Source: Bacillota bacterium
GTDB lineage: Bacteria; Bacillota; Sulfobacillia; JABLXB01
DNA: 64,000 nt
Assembly (NCBI GenBank): GCA_013178305.1
Contig: JABLXB010000001.1
Location: 62,001-126,000 of the forward strand
Direction: 5' to 3'
Made by a program: the position numbers and the translations under genes. Under the pieces are notes generated by a model. That model made no database searches. It worked only from the letters and a program-made list of their open reading frames with translations, and was not told the origin of the DNA. Below are positions 26,384 through 33,413 of this stretch, piece by piece; positions within the stretch are counted from its first letter, which is position 1; every line of letters starts with the position of its first letter.

Positions 26384-27622
26384 TCACCTCCGGGCGAAAC
26401 CAGATACTGCGACCTCAGCGCACTCCTCGAGCGACCCGAGCAGGACTGCGTCGCATCTGGACCTGCTGTAGAACGCGAACTTACCGGAATTGGTCATAAG
26501 CGAACCGAAATCCCATGCTTCCGAGGGCCAGCTCAGCAGGCACGAGTCGGTGCTGATTTCGACGCCGGACTCGCGCAGCGCCCCACCGATACCCGTCTCG
26601 TCCGCCCAGCTCGCAGTGACCCGATTAGTGAACACCCACACCCTGGTCGACGGCGAAACCCGCCTGCCTCCCAGGGCCGACGCCAGCCGCCTCATCTCGT
26701 CAAATGAAAAGTGCGGGCATCCGAGGGCGACCAGCTCCACGGGGCCCCCGTCGGTGGAGGACAGGCGGCGGGCCGTGCCCATTAAGTCTTCCAGCGAGAA
26801 TTCGTATTTCTCGGGCTTTGCGCCCCTCAGGACCGTTTCCAGGGTGGGCGCTTCAGGCGTGATTCCGGCGGCATGAAACATCCCGACAGCTCCGCCCGAC
26901 GCCGCGCTGGCTCCCAACGCCTTGAGTTCGTCCGCCCGGAAACTCCGCGGGATTCCCGTCAGCACGGGCACCCTTGCCCCCGCTATCTCCCCGGTCAGGT
27001 GCCCTATCGCGGAGGCAAGCACATCCTTGCCTCCATCGTGGTTCTCGAGACCGCGAAACGCCAGGTGCACGCTGGGTTCTCTGGCGTCGTCGAGATACAG
27101 GCCGAATCTGGGCGCCCGTCCGGTGATGGCTACACACAGCGGGACAAAGTCGCCATATCTGGGCGTCCTGGCTCCGAGCACAGAATTGGCGTACACTATC
27201 GCATTCGATTCCGACCAGGCGACCAGCTCTCCGAAACGCGGATGCATCCCTACCTGGTATGGGGCGCACGTCCAGGTCGGGATGCACCCCATACTCAAAT
27301 ATGCCTGCTCCATTGACGCGCACTTGCCGGCGAAAACCTGAGGGAGGCCGAACCGGCGCCAGTTCGTCGCGTCGCGGCCGCTGATGTTGAGGGTGGTTGG
27401 CACTCTCACCCGCGCGCCCAGCGACGCGAACTTGAGGGCGAAATCGAGACCGCCTTCACCGGAAGTCCCGAATGAGACTCCGCCTATGTGGACCCCATGC
27501 GCGTCGACGAGTTCATCGGCGCCGTAAGCGTCGCCGACCCGCACCAGGATCTCCATCGCCGCCCTGACCGCCGGTCCCTCGCGACCCTCAAGCATCATTT
27601 CGTCCCTGCGCGACAGGTTCAT
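26384..27622 (-). CDS. Aconitase X catalytic (large) subunit, DUF521
   Basis: 412 residues. AcnX family segments are LSRRDEMMLEGREGPAV at the start, FGTSGEGGLDFALKFASLGA, PTTLNISGRDATNWR and the Cys-bearing GKCASMEQAYLSMGCIPTW, TCAPYQ, consistent with the Fe-S/metal site. The ATG at 27622 has GGGGTG upstream and the family N-terminus; the frame is open to 27694. Neighbours with flavin imino-acid dehydrogenase, DapA-type lyases and SDRs favour a hydroxyproline-type dehydratase over a mevalonate role. The substrate is inferred, not shown. Confidence 0.9.
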   Translation of the reverse strand: MNLSRRDEMMLEGREGPAVRAAMEILVRVGDAYGADELVDAHGVHIGGVSFGTSGEGGLDFALKFASLGARVRVPTTLNISGRDATNWRRFGLPQVFAGKCASMEQAYLSMGCIPTWTCAPYQVGMHPRFGELVAWSESNAIVYANSVLGARTPRYGDFVPLCVAITGRAPRFGLYLDDAREPSVHLAFRGLENHDGGKDVLASAIGHLTGEIAGARVPVLTGIPRSFRADELKALGASAASGGAVGMFHAAGITPEAPTLETVLRGAKPEKYEFSLEDLMGTARRLSSTDGGPVELVALGCPHFSFDEMRRLASALGGRRVSPSTRVWVFTNRVTASWADETGIGGALRESGVEISTDSCLLSWPSEAWDFGSLMTNSGKFAFYSRSRCDAVLLGSLEECAEVAVSGFARR

Positions 27623-27704
27623 TATCATCACCCCGCCCGGTACCGCCGGCCCACCTCGTCGAGTGGCCAGGGCCAGCCACGGGCTGCCCATCACGGCCGC
27701 CCGG

Positions 27705-28451
27705 TTAGTAGTAGCCCCCGTCCACGCGGATGGACTGCCCGCTCACGTGCCTCGATTCCTCGGAGGCCAGGTAAATCACCAGGCCGCACAGATCCTCGGG
27801 GTCGCCCAGCCTTCCGGTGGATGTCCTGGAAACAAACCTCGTGGAGACGGCGGGGTCGGAGAGCACGGGCCTCGCCATTTCCGTCATCATGACGCCCGGC
27901 GCAACCGAGTTTACCGTGATGTTATGGCGCCCCCACTCGGCCGCGAGTACGCGCGTGAGTTGCCTCACGGCCGCCTTGGATGCCGAGTAGACGGTGCGGT
28001 TGGGCAGCACTTCCTCCTGCCAGATCGACGTTATGTTAACTATGCGCCCGTAGCCCCGGCGGATCATCTCCCTGCCGGCCGCCTGGCAGCACAGGTAGAC
28101 GCTCTTCACGTTTGTGGCGATCACCCTGTCCCACTCGTCTTCAGGTATGTCTTCGAACGGCAGCCTGCTCAGTGTCCCCGCGTTGTTGACCAGGATCTCC
28201 AGGCTCCCGAAACGCTGGACGACGGCGTCCACCATCGCGTCAACCTGTTCCCGCGAGGATACGTTGCAGCGGAAGAACGAGGCCTCTCCTCCGGCGGCTG
28301 CGATCTCCTCCACAACCTTCGCTCCGGCTTCACCCCCGCGCGCGACCACCGCCACGCGCGCCCCTTCGCGAGCCATGGCCATGGCCATCGCCCGGCCGAG
28401 CCCGCGGGACCCACCTGTTACAATGGCGACCTTGCCTATGAGCCTGGGCAG
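27705..28451 (-). CDS. SDR-family oxidoreductase with probable CTG start
   Basis: 248 residues if started at CTG 28451. That start gives the standard SDR N-terminus PRLIGKVAIVTGGSRGLG, with the TGxxxGxG cofactor site, and has GGGAGGG seven bases upstream. The first ATG in frame (28388) would remove the whole cofactor motif, and no GTG or TTG exists between 28388 and the upstream gene. The rest is classical: VNNAGTLSRL, ITSIW Ser, YSASKAA Tyr-Lys, and C-terminal VSGQSIRVDGGYY. It follows the aminotransferase gene and precedes AcnX; it probably oxidises or reduces a hydroxy/oxo intermediate. Confidence 0.85.
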   Translation of the reverse strand: MPRLIGKVAIVTGGSRGLGRAMAMAMAREGARVAVVARGGEAGAKVVEEIAAAGGEASFFRCNVSSREQVDAMVDAVVQRFGSLEILVNNAGTLSRLPFEDIPEDEWDRVIATNVKSVYLCCQAAGREMIRRGYGRIVNITSIWQEEVLPNRTVYSASKAAVRQLTRVLAAEWGRHNITVNSVAPGVMMTEMARPVLSDPAVSTRFVSRTSTGRLGDPEDLCGLVIYLASEESRHVSGQSIRVDGGYY

Positions 28452-28530
28452 ACTGCATCCCTCCCGCGCTAGCGGTCCGCTGCCGAATCCGATACTACTC
28501 TTGCTGTCACGGCAAAGATCGGGTCTGCCG

Positions 28531-29745
28531 TTACGGCTTCCGTCGTGCCTCCGCCAAGTAGACCTCTTCCGCCGCTGCCAGGGCAGACCCCACGTCCGCG
28601 GAGAACCCCATCGACCTGAGCACCGAACCCATGGCCGAAAGAAACAGCAGCACGTTATGTCGCCGCGACGTGTGACCCATGAGGCCCACGCGCCAGACCT
28701 TCCCCTTCATCGCCCCGAGGCCGCCGCCGATTTCAATGTTGTACTCGTTAAGCAACCTCGACCTCCCAGTGGCGTCGTCTATCCCCTCCGGAATCGATAC
28801 GGTGGTCAGCGAAGGAAGCCGGAACTCGGGCGCCACGAATGGTTTCAATCCCATCGCCTCAAGGCCCGCTACGAGCGCCGACCAGTTCTGCCTGTGCCGG
28901 TTGAACCGCGCCTCCAGCCCTTCTTCCGCGATTATCCTCACCGCCTCGTGCAGCGCGTATATCATGTTGACCGGTGCGGTGTGGTGGTAGAACCGCTCCT
29001 TGCCCCAGTACCTCTGGATCATGTTCAGGTCCAGGTACCAGCTCTGGACCTTTGTCTTGCGCTCAGCCACGACCTTCGCGGCCCTGTCGTTCAGCGTCAC
29101 GGGGGCCAGTCCAGGCGGGCAGCTCAAGCATTTCTGAGTTCCCGAGTAAACGAAGTCGAACCCCCGCCTGTCGACGTCGACAGGCACACCACCGAGAGAC
29201 GTCACGGTGTCGACCAGCACCATGGCACCGTTGGAATGGGCTATCTCTACGATCTCGTCCAGTGGCTGGAGGACGCCGGTCGAGGTTTCGGCGTGCACGA
29301 TGGCTAGGACCTTCACTCCCTTCGTGCGCGAGAAGGCCGCACGAACGCCGGCCGGGTCTACCGGTTGGCCCCGCGGGGCCTCGACCACCGTCACCTCGGC
29401 GCCACAGCGCGAGGCGACGTCCGCCAGTCTTTCGCCGAACACACCGTGTACGCACACAATCGCGCGGTCGCCCGGCTCTAGCAGGTTGACGCAGGACGTC
29501 TCCATCCCGGCGCTCCCCGTCCCGGGCATGACCAGTGTGAGATGGTTGGTGGTCTGGAACACCGACTTCAGCAGGTCCATCGTCTCAGTCATGATCGCGA
29601 GGAACCTGGGATCGAGATGCCCGAGCGTGGGCTCCGACATCGCCCTCAGGACCCGCGGGTCGCAGTTGCTGGGCCCCGGGCCCATCAGGAGCACTTCCTT
29701 CGAATTCCTCGAGCTGCCGTAGCAGGCCCTAGACTCGTCGGTCAT
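28531..29745 (-). CDS. Alanine-glyoxylate / serine-pyruvate aminotransferase family protein
   Basis: 404-residue class V PLP aminotransferase: LLMGPGPSNCDPRVLRAM near the start, HAETSTGVLQPLDEI, LVDTVTSLGGVPVDVD, and the PLP Lys in SGTQKCLSCPPGL. Members transfer amino groups between Ala/Ser and glyoxylate or pyruvate. Beside two DapA-family lyases, it could remove glyoxylate made by a 4-hydroxy-2-oxoglutarate-type aldolase; this is inference. The ATG has GGAGGG seven bases upstream and overlaps the IclR gene by 17 bases. Confidence 0.9.
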   Translation of the reverse strand: MTDESRACYGSSRNSKEVLLMGPGPSNCDPRVLRAMSEPTLGHLDPRFLAIMTETMDLLKSVFQTTNHLTLVMPGTGSAGMETSCVNLLEPGDRAIVCVHGVFGERLADVASRCGAEVTVVEAPRGQPVDPAGVRAAFSRTKGVKVLAIVHAETSTGVLQPLDEIVEIAHSNGAMVLVDTVTSLGGVPVDVDRRGFDFVYSGTQKCLSCPPGLAPVTLNDRAAKVVAERKTKVQSWYLDLNMIQRYWGKERFYHHTAPVNMIYALHEAVRIIAEEGLEARFNRHRQNWSALVAGLEAMGLKPFVAPEFRLPSLTTVSIPEGIDDATGRSRLLNEYNIEIGGGLGAMKGKVWRVGLMGHTSRRHNVLLFLSAMGSVLRSMGFSADVGSALAAAEEVYLAEARRKP

Positions 29746-30553
29746 TATGCACCCTCCCTCCGTCTGTTCCGGCGCGCGCGTTCGAACGCGCGTACTCGGC
29801 CTGTGCGTAACCGAGGCACGCCGAGAGTTCGCGGGCCGCGGTCACCACGAGGTTCACAAGGCACTCCCTGCCGCCGGCTCCGAGCCTGGCGGCGGGGCCG
29901 GAGACGCTGATTGCTGCCACTGCCCGCCCTGTAGTGTCGCGGACGGGGGCGGCAATGCACACGACCCCTTCCTCCCGCTCCTCGTCGTCCACCGCGAACC
30001 CCGCCGCCCGAACCTTCTCGAGCTCCGCCTCGAGGTCCGCAGCCACGCACATGGTTTTCGGGGTGAACCTCTCGAGTTCACAGTCATCGATGATCTTCCC
30101 GAGTTCCTCCGGGCTGAGGTCCGCCATGAGTGCTTTCCCGACGCCCGTGCAGTGCGCGGGGACTCTGGCGCCGAGGCGGGTGAACGTTTTCATCACCCTG
30201 TCGGGTAGACTCTGAGCGACGTATACGACCGAGTCGCCGTCAAGGATTGCGAGGTTGGCAGTCTCCCCCGTCGCCTCCATGAGCCGCCTGAGATACGGGT
30301 CGGCGGCATCTCGTATGTCCAGCGTCTCGGCCACCGCCGCGCCGACCGCAAACGCCCTCAGCCCGAGACGGTACTGCCGCGTGGCCGGGTCTTGCCCCAC
30401 AAACCCCCGGCGGCGAAGCGTGACCACAATGTGGTGCAGCGTGCTCGGCCTCAGACCGAGGCGCGAAGCCATCTCGCCCAGGCTCATCGGGCGTCGCTCG
30501 CGAGCCAGGAGCTCCATGAGCGAGAGCGCCTTGTCGACGGAGCCCAGCATCAT
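29729..30553 (-). CDS. IclR-family transcriptional regulator
   Basis: 274 residues. N-terminal winged helix (GSVDKALSLMELLARE, SLGEMASRLGLRPSTLHHIV) and C-terminal effector domain with GARVPAHCTGVGKALMADL and the VDDEEREEGVVCIAAPV segment. IclR proteins sense small organic acids such as glyoxylate, pyruvate or aromatic acids. The ATG at 30553 (or 30550) overlaps the DapA stop by ATGA, so it is translated with the lyase it may regulate. A frame open to 30697 adds an unlikely Arg/Ala-rich leader. The inverted repeat at 31474-31490 is a candidate operator. Confidence 0.92.
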   Translation of the reverse strand: MMLGSVDKALSLMELLARERRPMSLGEMASRLGLRPSTLHHIVVTLRRRGFVGQDPATRQYRLGLRAFAVGAAVAETLDIRDAADPYLRRLMEATGETANLAILDGDSVVYVAQSLPDRVMKTFTRLGARVPAHCTGVGKALMADLSPEELGKIIDDCELERFTPKTMCVAADLEAELEKVRAAGFAVDDEEREEGVVCIAAPVRDTTGRAVAAISVSGPAARLGAGGRECLVNLVVTAARELSACLGYAQAEYARSNARAGTDGGRVHNDRRV

Positions 30554-31443
30554 TTCTCCAACGCCGCGAGCGTATTGTCGAGTATAGTTTTCAGCTCCTC
30601 TCGCTGCTGGGCGCCGAGCGGCAGCAGCGGGGGCCTCGGGTCGCCACCGAAGTACCCGATCATGTCGAGCGCCGCCTTCAGCCCGGCGATTCCCCATTTG
30701 GCGGTGACCGCCGCGTTGAGATCCAGTATCCGCATCTGAAGGTCCCTTGCGGCCGCCAGATTGCCCCCGTTGAAGAGACTGACTATACTAGCGCAGGCAT
30801 CGGGGATCACGTTGGCTACAGCCAGCGTACCCCCCACGCCGCCCATCATCAGAGTCGGCAGGAGGAAGCTCCCCGACCCCGCGAACACCGCGAAGCCGCG
30901 CCGCGACCCCGCAACGATGTTGGAGATCTGGACGATGTCGCCCGAGCTGTCCTTGACCCCGATGATGTTCGGGTGGGCGGACAGCTGGACAACCAGCGAA
31001 GACGCCAGGTTGACTCCTGTATTGCGCGGCATGTTGTACAGCATAACGGGGCAGGGGCATCGGTCCGCTACGGCCGTGAAGTGCGCTTTCAGAGCGGCGT
31101 CCGTCATGGCGCCCTTGTAGTACCACGGGGTAACCACCAGGACTGCGTCGGCGCCGAGCGCGTGCGCGCGTTTGGACAGGCGCACGGTGGCGCGGGTGGA
31201 CTCGCAACCTGTCCCCGCGATCACCTTCTTGTCGGGGGTCAGGTTTTCCCTCGTGAACGCGATCAGGCGCTCCTTCTCATCCTCGTCGAGCAGCACGAAT
31301 TCACCGTTCGAGCCCAGAACGACCACGCCGGCCAGCGATGTCTTGGACCATTTGGCCAGGTTCTCTTTCAGCCGGCCATAGGCGACTTCCCCGCCCTCGA
31401 ACGGCGTTGGTACCGGAGCGAATATCCCAGAGAACAACTTCAT
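30550..31443 (-). CDS. Dihydrodipicolinate synthase (DapA) family lyase, copy 1
   Basis: 297-residue class I aldolase-fold enzyme: GSNGEFVLL for carboxylate binding, VMLYNMPRNTGVNL with the catalytic Tyr, and the Schiff-base Lys in IIGVKDSSGD. Family reactions include dihydrodipicolinate synthesis, 4-hydroxy-2-oxoglutarate or N-acetylneuraminate cleavage, and pyrroline-4-hydroxy-2-carboxylate deamination. A catabolic context with IclR regulator and aminotransferase argues against lysine synthesis. First gene of its transcription unit: it is preceded by a terminator and a possible promoter/operator. Confidence 0.9.
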   Translation of the reverse strand: MKLFSGIFAPVPTPFEGGEVAYGRLKENLAKWSKTSLAGVVVLGSNGEFVLLDEDEKERLIAFTRENLTPDKKVIAGTGCESTRATVRLSKRAHALGADAVLVVTPWYYKGAMTDAALKAHFTAVADRCPCPVMLYNMPRNTGVNLASSLVVQLSAHPNIIGVKDSSGDIVQISNIVAGSRRGFAVFAGSGSFLLPTLMMGGVGGTLAVANVIPDACASIVSLFNGGNLAAARDLQMRILDLNAAVTAKWGIAGLKAALDMIGYFGGDPRPPLLPLGAQQREELKTILDNTLAALEK

Positions 31444-31473
31444 ACCACCTCGATTCGGGCGACGGCCCGCATG

Positions 31474-31503
31474 ATTTCACATCTTGAAATGCTTGTCACT
31501 ATA
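31474..31503 (-). promoter_or_regulatory. Candidate promoter -10 and IclR-type operator upstream of DapA copy 1
   Basis: A perfect inverted repeat ATTTCA-N5-TGAAAT spans 31474-31490. On the minus strand it lies seven bases past a TATAGT -10-like element (31498-31503), so it would cover the transcription start. No good -35 is visible. TTTCA/TGAAA half-sites resemble known IclR-family operators; the IclR gene is the second gene of this unit. Confidence 0.4.
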
Positions 31504-31658
31504 CGAAACAGGGGGTCTTATTCTTCGTGGGGCCACAATAATCCTTCAGTCAACCGGCAGGCGGCGTGCCTGGCAGTTGGCAGCATGGCCGGCGGCAGGC
31601 GGCGGCCAGCGGTTAGCAGCTCCGGCGCTGGCCGGGGCAAGGCAGCGCCAAGGTTAAA

Positions 31659-31680
31659 GCCGGCCCAATCCAGGGCCGGC
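31659..31680 (-). terminator. Rho-independent-like terminator after DapA copy 2
   Basis: GCCGGCCC and GGGCCGGC form an 8-bp stem with a six-base loop. On the minus strand it is followed by TTTAACCTT. It lies 35 bases after the stop of DapA copy 2. The rest of 31444-31714 is GC-rich, repetitive-looking (GGCAGGCGGC variants) and holds no gene. Confidence 0.55.
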
Positions 31681-31714
31681 CTACCGGCGCGTTGACTTGC
31701 GGTCCGCTTACACC

Positions 31715-32629
31715 CTATCTCACCTTGTACTTCTCCGTTACGCCCAGTTCGTCCATCAACCGCCGCATCTCGGCCATGCGGTCGGGGGCCATCTCCGGAA
31801 GCGGCAGCCGCGGCTTGCCACACGGTAGCCCGAGGATGCCGAGAGCCGCTTTTACCGCCACGGGGTTCGTGACGCTGTAGAGCATCTTCAATAGCGCGTA
31901 GTACTTGAAGAAGATCTCCCTCGTGCGCTCGACGTCCTCGAACGTCCGCCACGGCCTGGACATGGCGGCCATTTCCTCGGGAATGATGTTCCCGCCGATG
32001 TTGGCCGTCCCGTGCCCACCCAGTCCGAGCGTCGGTATGGTTATCGAATACGCCGGGTAGTCGCAGCACAGAACGTGCAGCTTCCCTTTGGTGAGGCTGA
32101 GCACATCCGCGAGCTGCGAGACGTTCGGCATGGCTTCCTTGTCGGCAACGAAGTTGGGGCATTCATCCACCAGCCTGGCTATGGTGGCCGGGTCGATGTT
32201 GACCCCGACACGAATCGGGTTATTGTACACCGCGGTGGGAATGGACACGCTCTGCATGACCGTCTTGAAGAACTGGAACACGGCCTCCTGTGGAGGTCTG
32301 ATATACGACGGGATGACAAACAGCACCCCGTCCGCCTCGTTTTCCTCGGCAAAACGCGCGAGTTTAATCGTCTCCTTAGTGTTGGAGCAGGTAACCCCGA
32401 AGAACGTGGGCACCTTCCCCTTCGCGTAGGGAGCCACGCGCTTGATGATCTCGCGGCGCTCGTCGATAGACAGCATCGATGTCTCCCCCGTGGAGCCCAT
32501 CACCAGTAGCGCCGAGGTCCCGTGCCCGGCCTGGAAATCGATAGTCTCATGGAACCCCTCGAAGGCAACCTCGTCATCCGGTGTGAATGGGGTTGCAATG
32601 GCAACCCACGACCCACTCGGTCTCAGCAT
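31715..32629 (-). CDS. Dihydrodipicolinate synthase (DapA) family lyase, copy 2
   Basis: 304 residues, DapA fold: IATPFTPDDEVAFEGF, GSTGETSMLSIDERREI, AVYNNPIRVGVNI with the catalytic Tyr, and Lys in FVADKEAMPN, where the usual GVKDSSG is altered. The changed Schiff-base surroundings and weak similarity to copy 1 suggest a different substrate. It follows a C_GCAxxG_C_C-family gene on the same strand. The ATG has GGGAGAG upstream. Confidence 0.88.
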   Translation of the reverse strand: MLRPSGSWVAIATPFTPDDEVAFEGFHETIDFQAGHGTSALLVMGSTGETSMLSIDERREIIKRVAPYAKGKVPTFFGVTCSNTKETIKLARFAEENEADGVLFVIPSYIRPPQEAVFQFFKTVMQSVSIPTAVYNNPIRVGVNIDPATIARLVDECPNFVADKEAMPNVSQLADVLSLTKGKLHVLCCDYPAYSITIPTLGLGGHGTANIGGNIIPEEMAAMSRPWRTFEDVERTREIFFKYYALLKMLYSVTNPVAVKAALGILGLPCGKPRLPLPEMAPDRMAEMRRLMDELGVTEKYKVR

Positions 32630-32697
32630 GCCAGCTCACTCTCCCTCATCTGTCCGGTGCGTCATTGGTTGCTGCGGGATGGTGCTACTTGCCCTCG

Positions 32698-33159
32698 TCA
32701 GGGCAGGCACGCTGATTCGATGACCTCCGCAGCAAGCCTCGCCGCGGTGTCCACCAGTTTCAGGCACTTCTCGCGCCTCTGCTTATCCGAATGAAACTTC
32801 GCGTACTGCTCGGGGATGCGAAGATCGTACCCGGTAAGGTCCCTGCAGTATATGCCGCCTTCGGCCCTGATGAACTCGTCCATGAACCGGCGTACCGCAG
32901 CGTGGACTGCGTCATACAGGTCCTTTTGATCGGGGCTGGTCCTGTTGGCCTTCAGACCGATAGCCATCACTCCGCCGGTAACCGCTCCGCACGCGTCGCC
33001 GTACCGGCCGATCCCCCCGCCGAACCCCGTCGCTACGGTCGGGACCGCCGGCAGTCCGAATGCCTCGGTCAGCCCCATCAGGACGGACTCAGCACAGTTA
33101 AAGCCCTTGCGAAAGGCTGTGGTCGCAACCTCGCTCGCCTTCGCCACCGCTTCACTCAC
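32698..33159 (-). CDS. C_GCAxxG_C_C family protein
   Basis: 153 residues with the spaced-cysteine family pattern: FNCAESVLMGL, GACGAVTGG-like DACGAVTGGVMAIGL, IYCRDLTGYDL and REKCLKLVDTAA, plus the Gly-rich TGFGGGIGRYG. The pattern suggests a redox or metal-binding protein; no reaction is known to me. The GTG at 33159 has AAGGGGG seven bases upstream. A TTG at 33192 is an alternative. It heads the minus-strand unit with DapA copy 2 and is divergent from the exosortase locus. Confidence 0.82.
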   Translation of the reverse strand: MSEAVAKASEVATTAFRKGFNCAESVLMGLTEAFGLPAVPTVATGFGGGIGRYGDACGAVTGGVMAIGLKANRTSPDQKDLYDAVHAAVRRFMDEFIRAEGGIYCRDLTGYDLRIPEQYAKFHSDKQRREKCLKLVDTAARLAAEVIESACLP

Positions 33160-33294
33160 GGTAACGCCCCCTTCTTGGCAGTTGTTCCTCAACAGACGGG
33201 GTACTGCTTTCGAGGGTGGCGGTCGTTTCCCCTCCTGCTCACTCGCTCGTACAATTAGACCAATTCATACGAGTGCCCCGGCATTCGACGAATA

Positions 33295-33323
33295 TTGAGC
33301 GATTTCGACATAAGTGGTAGGAT
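33295..33323 (+). promoter_or_regulatory. Candidate sigma-A-type promoter for the exosortase locus
   Basis: TTGAGC (33295-33300), a 17-base spacer, then TAGGAT (33318-33323), in an AT-rich 254-base divergent intergenic region. The first gene starts 91 bases downstream. Spacing is ideal and the hexamers are imperfect. Confidence 0.45.
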
Positions 33324-33413
33324 ATGTATAGGGGTGGGGGGGGTTCTTCTTCGTTTTCGGGCTTTCATCAAGTAACGCCCTCCATTCGCATACTTGTATT
33401 CCGGGGTGAGTGA

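Noticed and set aside
26384-27622. Aconitase X as a mevalonate 5-phosphate dehydratase
   Set aside because: No mevalonate-pathway gene is nearby, and the context of imino-acid dehydrogenase and DapA lyases favours an amino-acid-derived substrate; it cannot be fully excluded.
28114-29307. 397-codon open frame on the plus strand
   Set aside because: Antisense to the SDR and aminotransferase genes; no family features.
30554-30697. Upstream extension of the IclR gene
   Set aside because: Arg/Ala/Pro-rich and overlaps the DapA 3' end; the HTH starts just after the coupled ATG.
31555-31660. GGCAGGCGGC-rich stretch as a repeat array or mobile-element end
   Set aside because: Units are irregular in length and sequence and have no flanking duplications; it looks like low-complexity GC-rich spacer.
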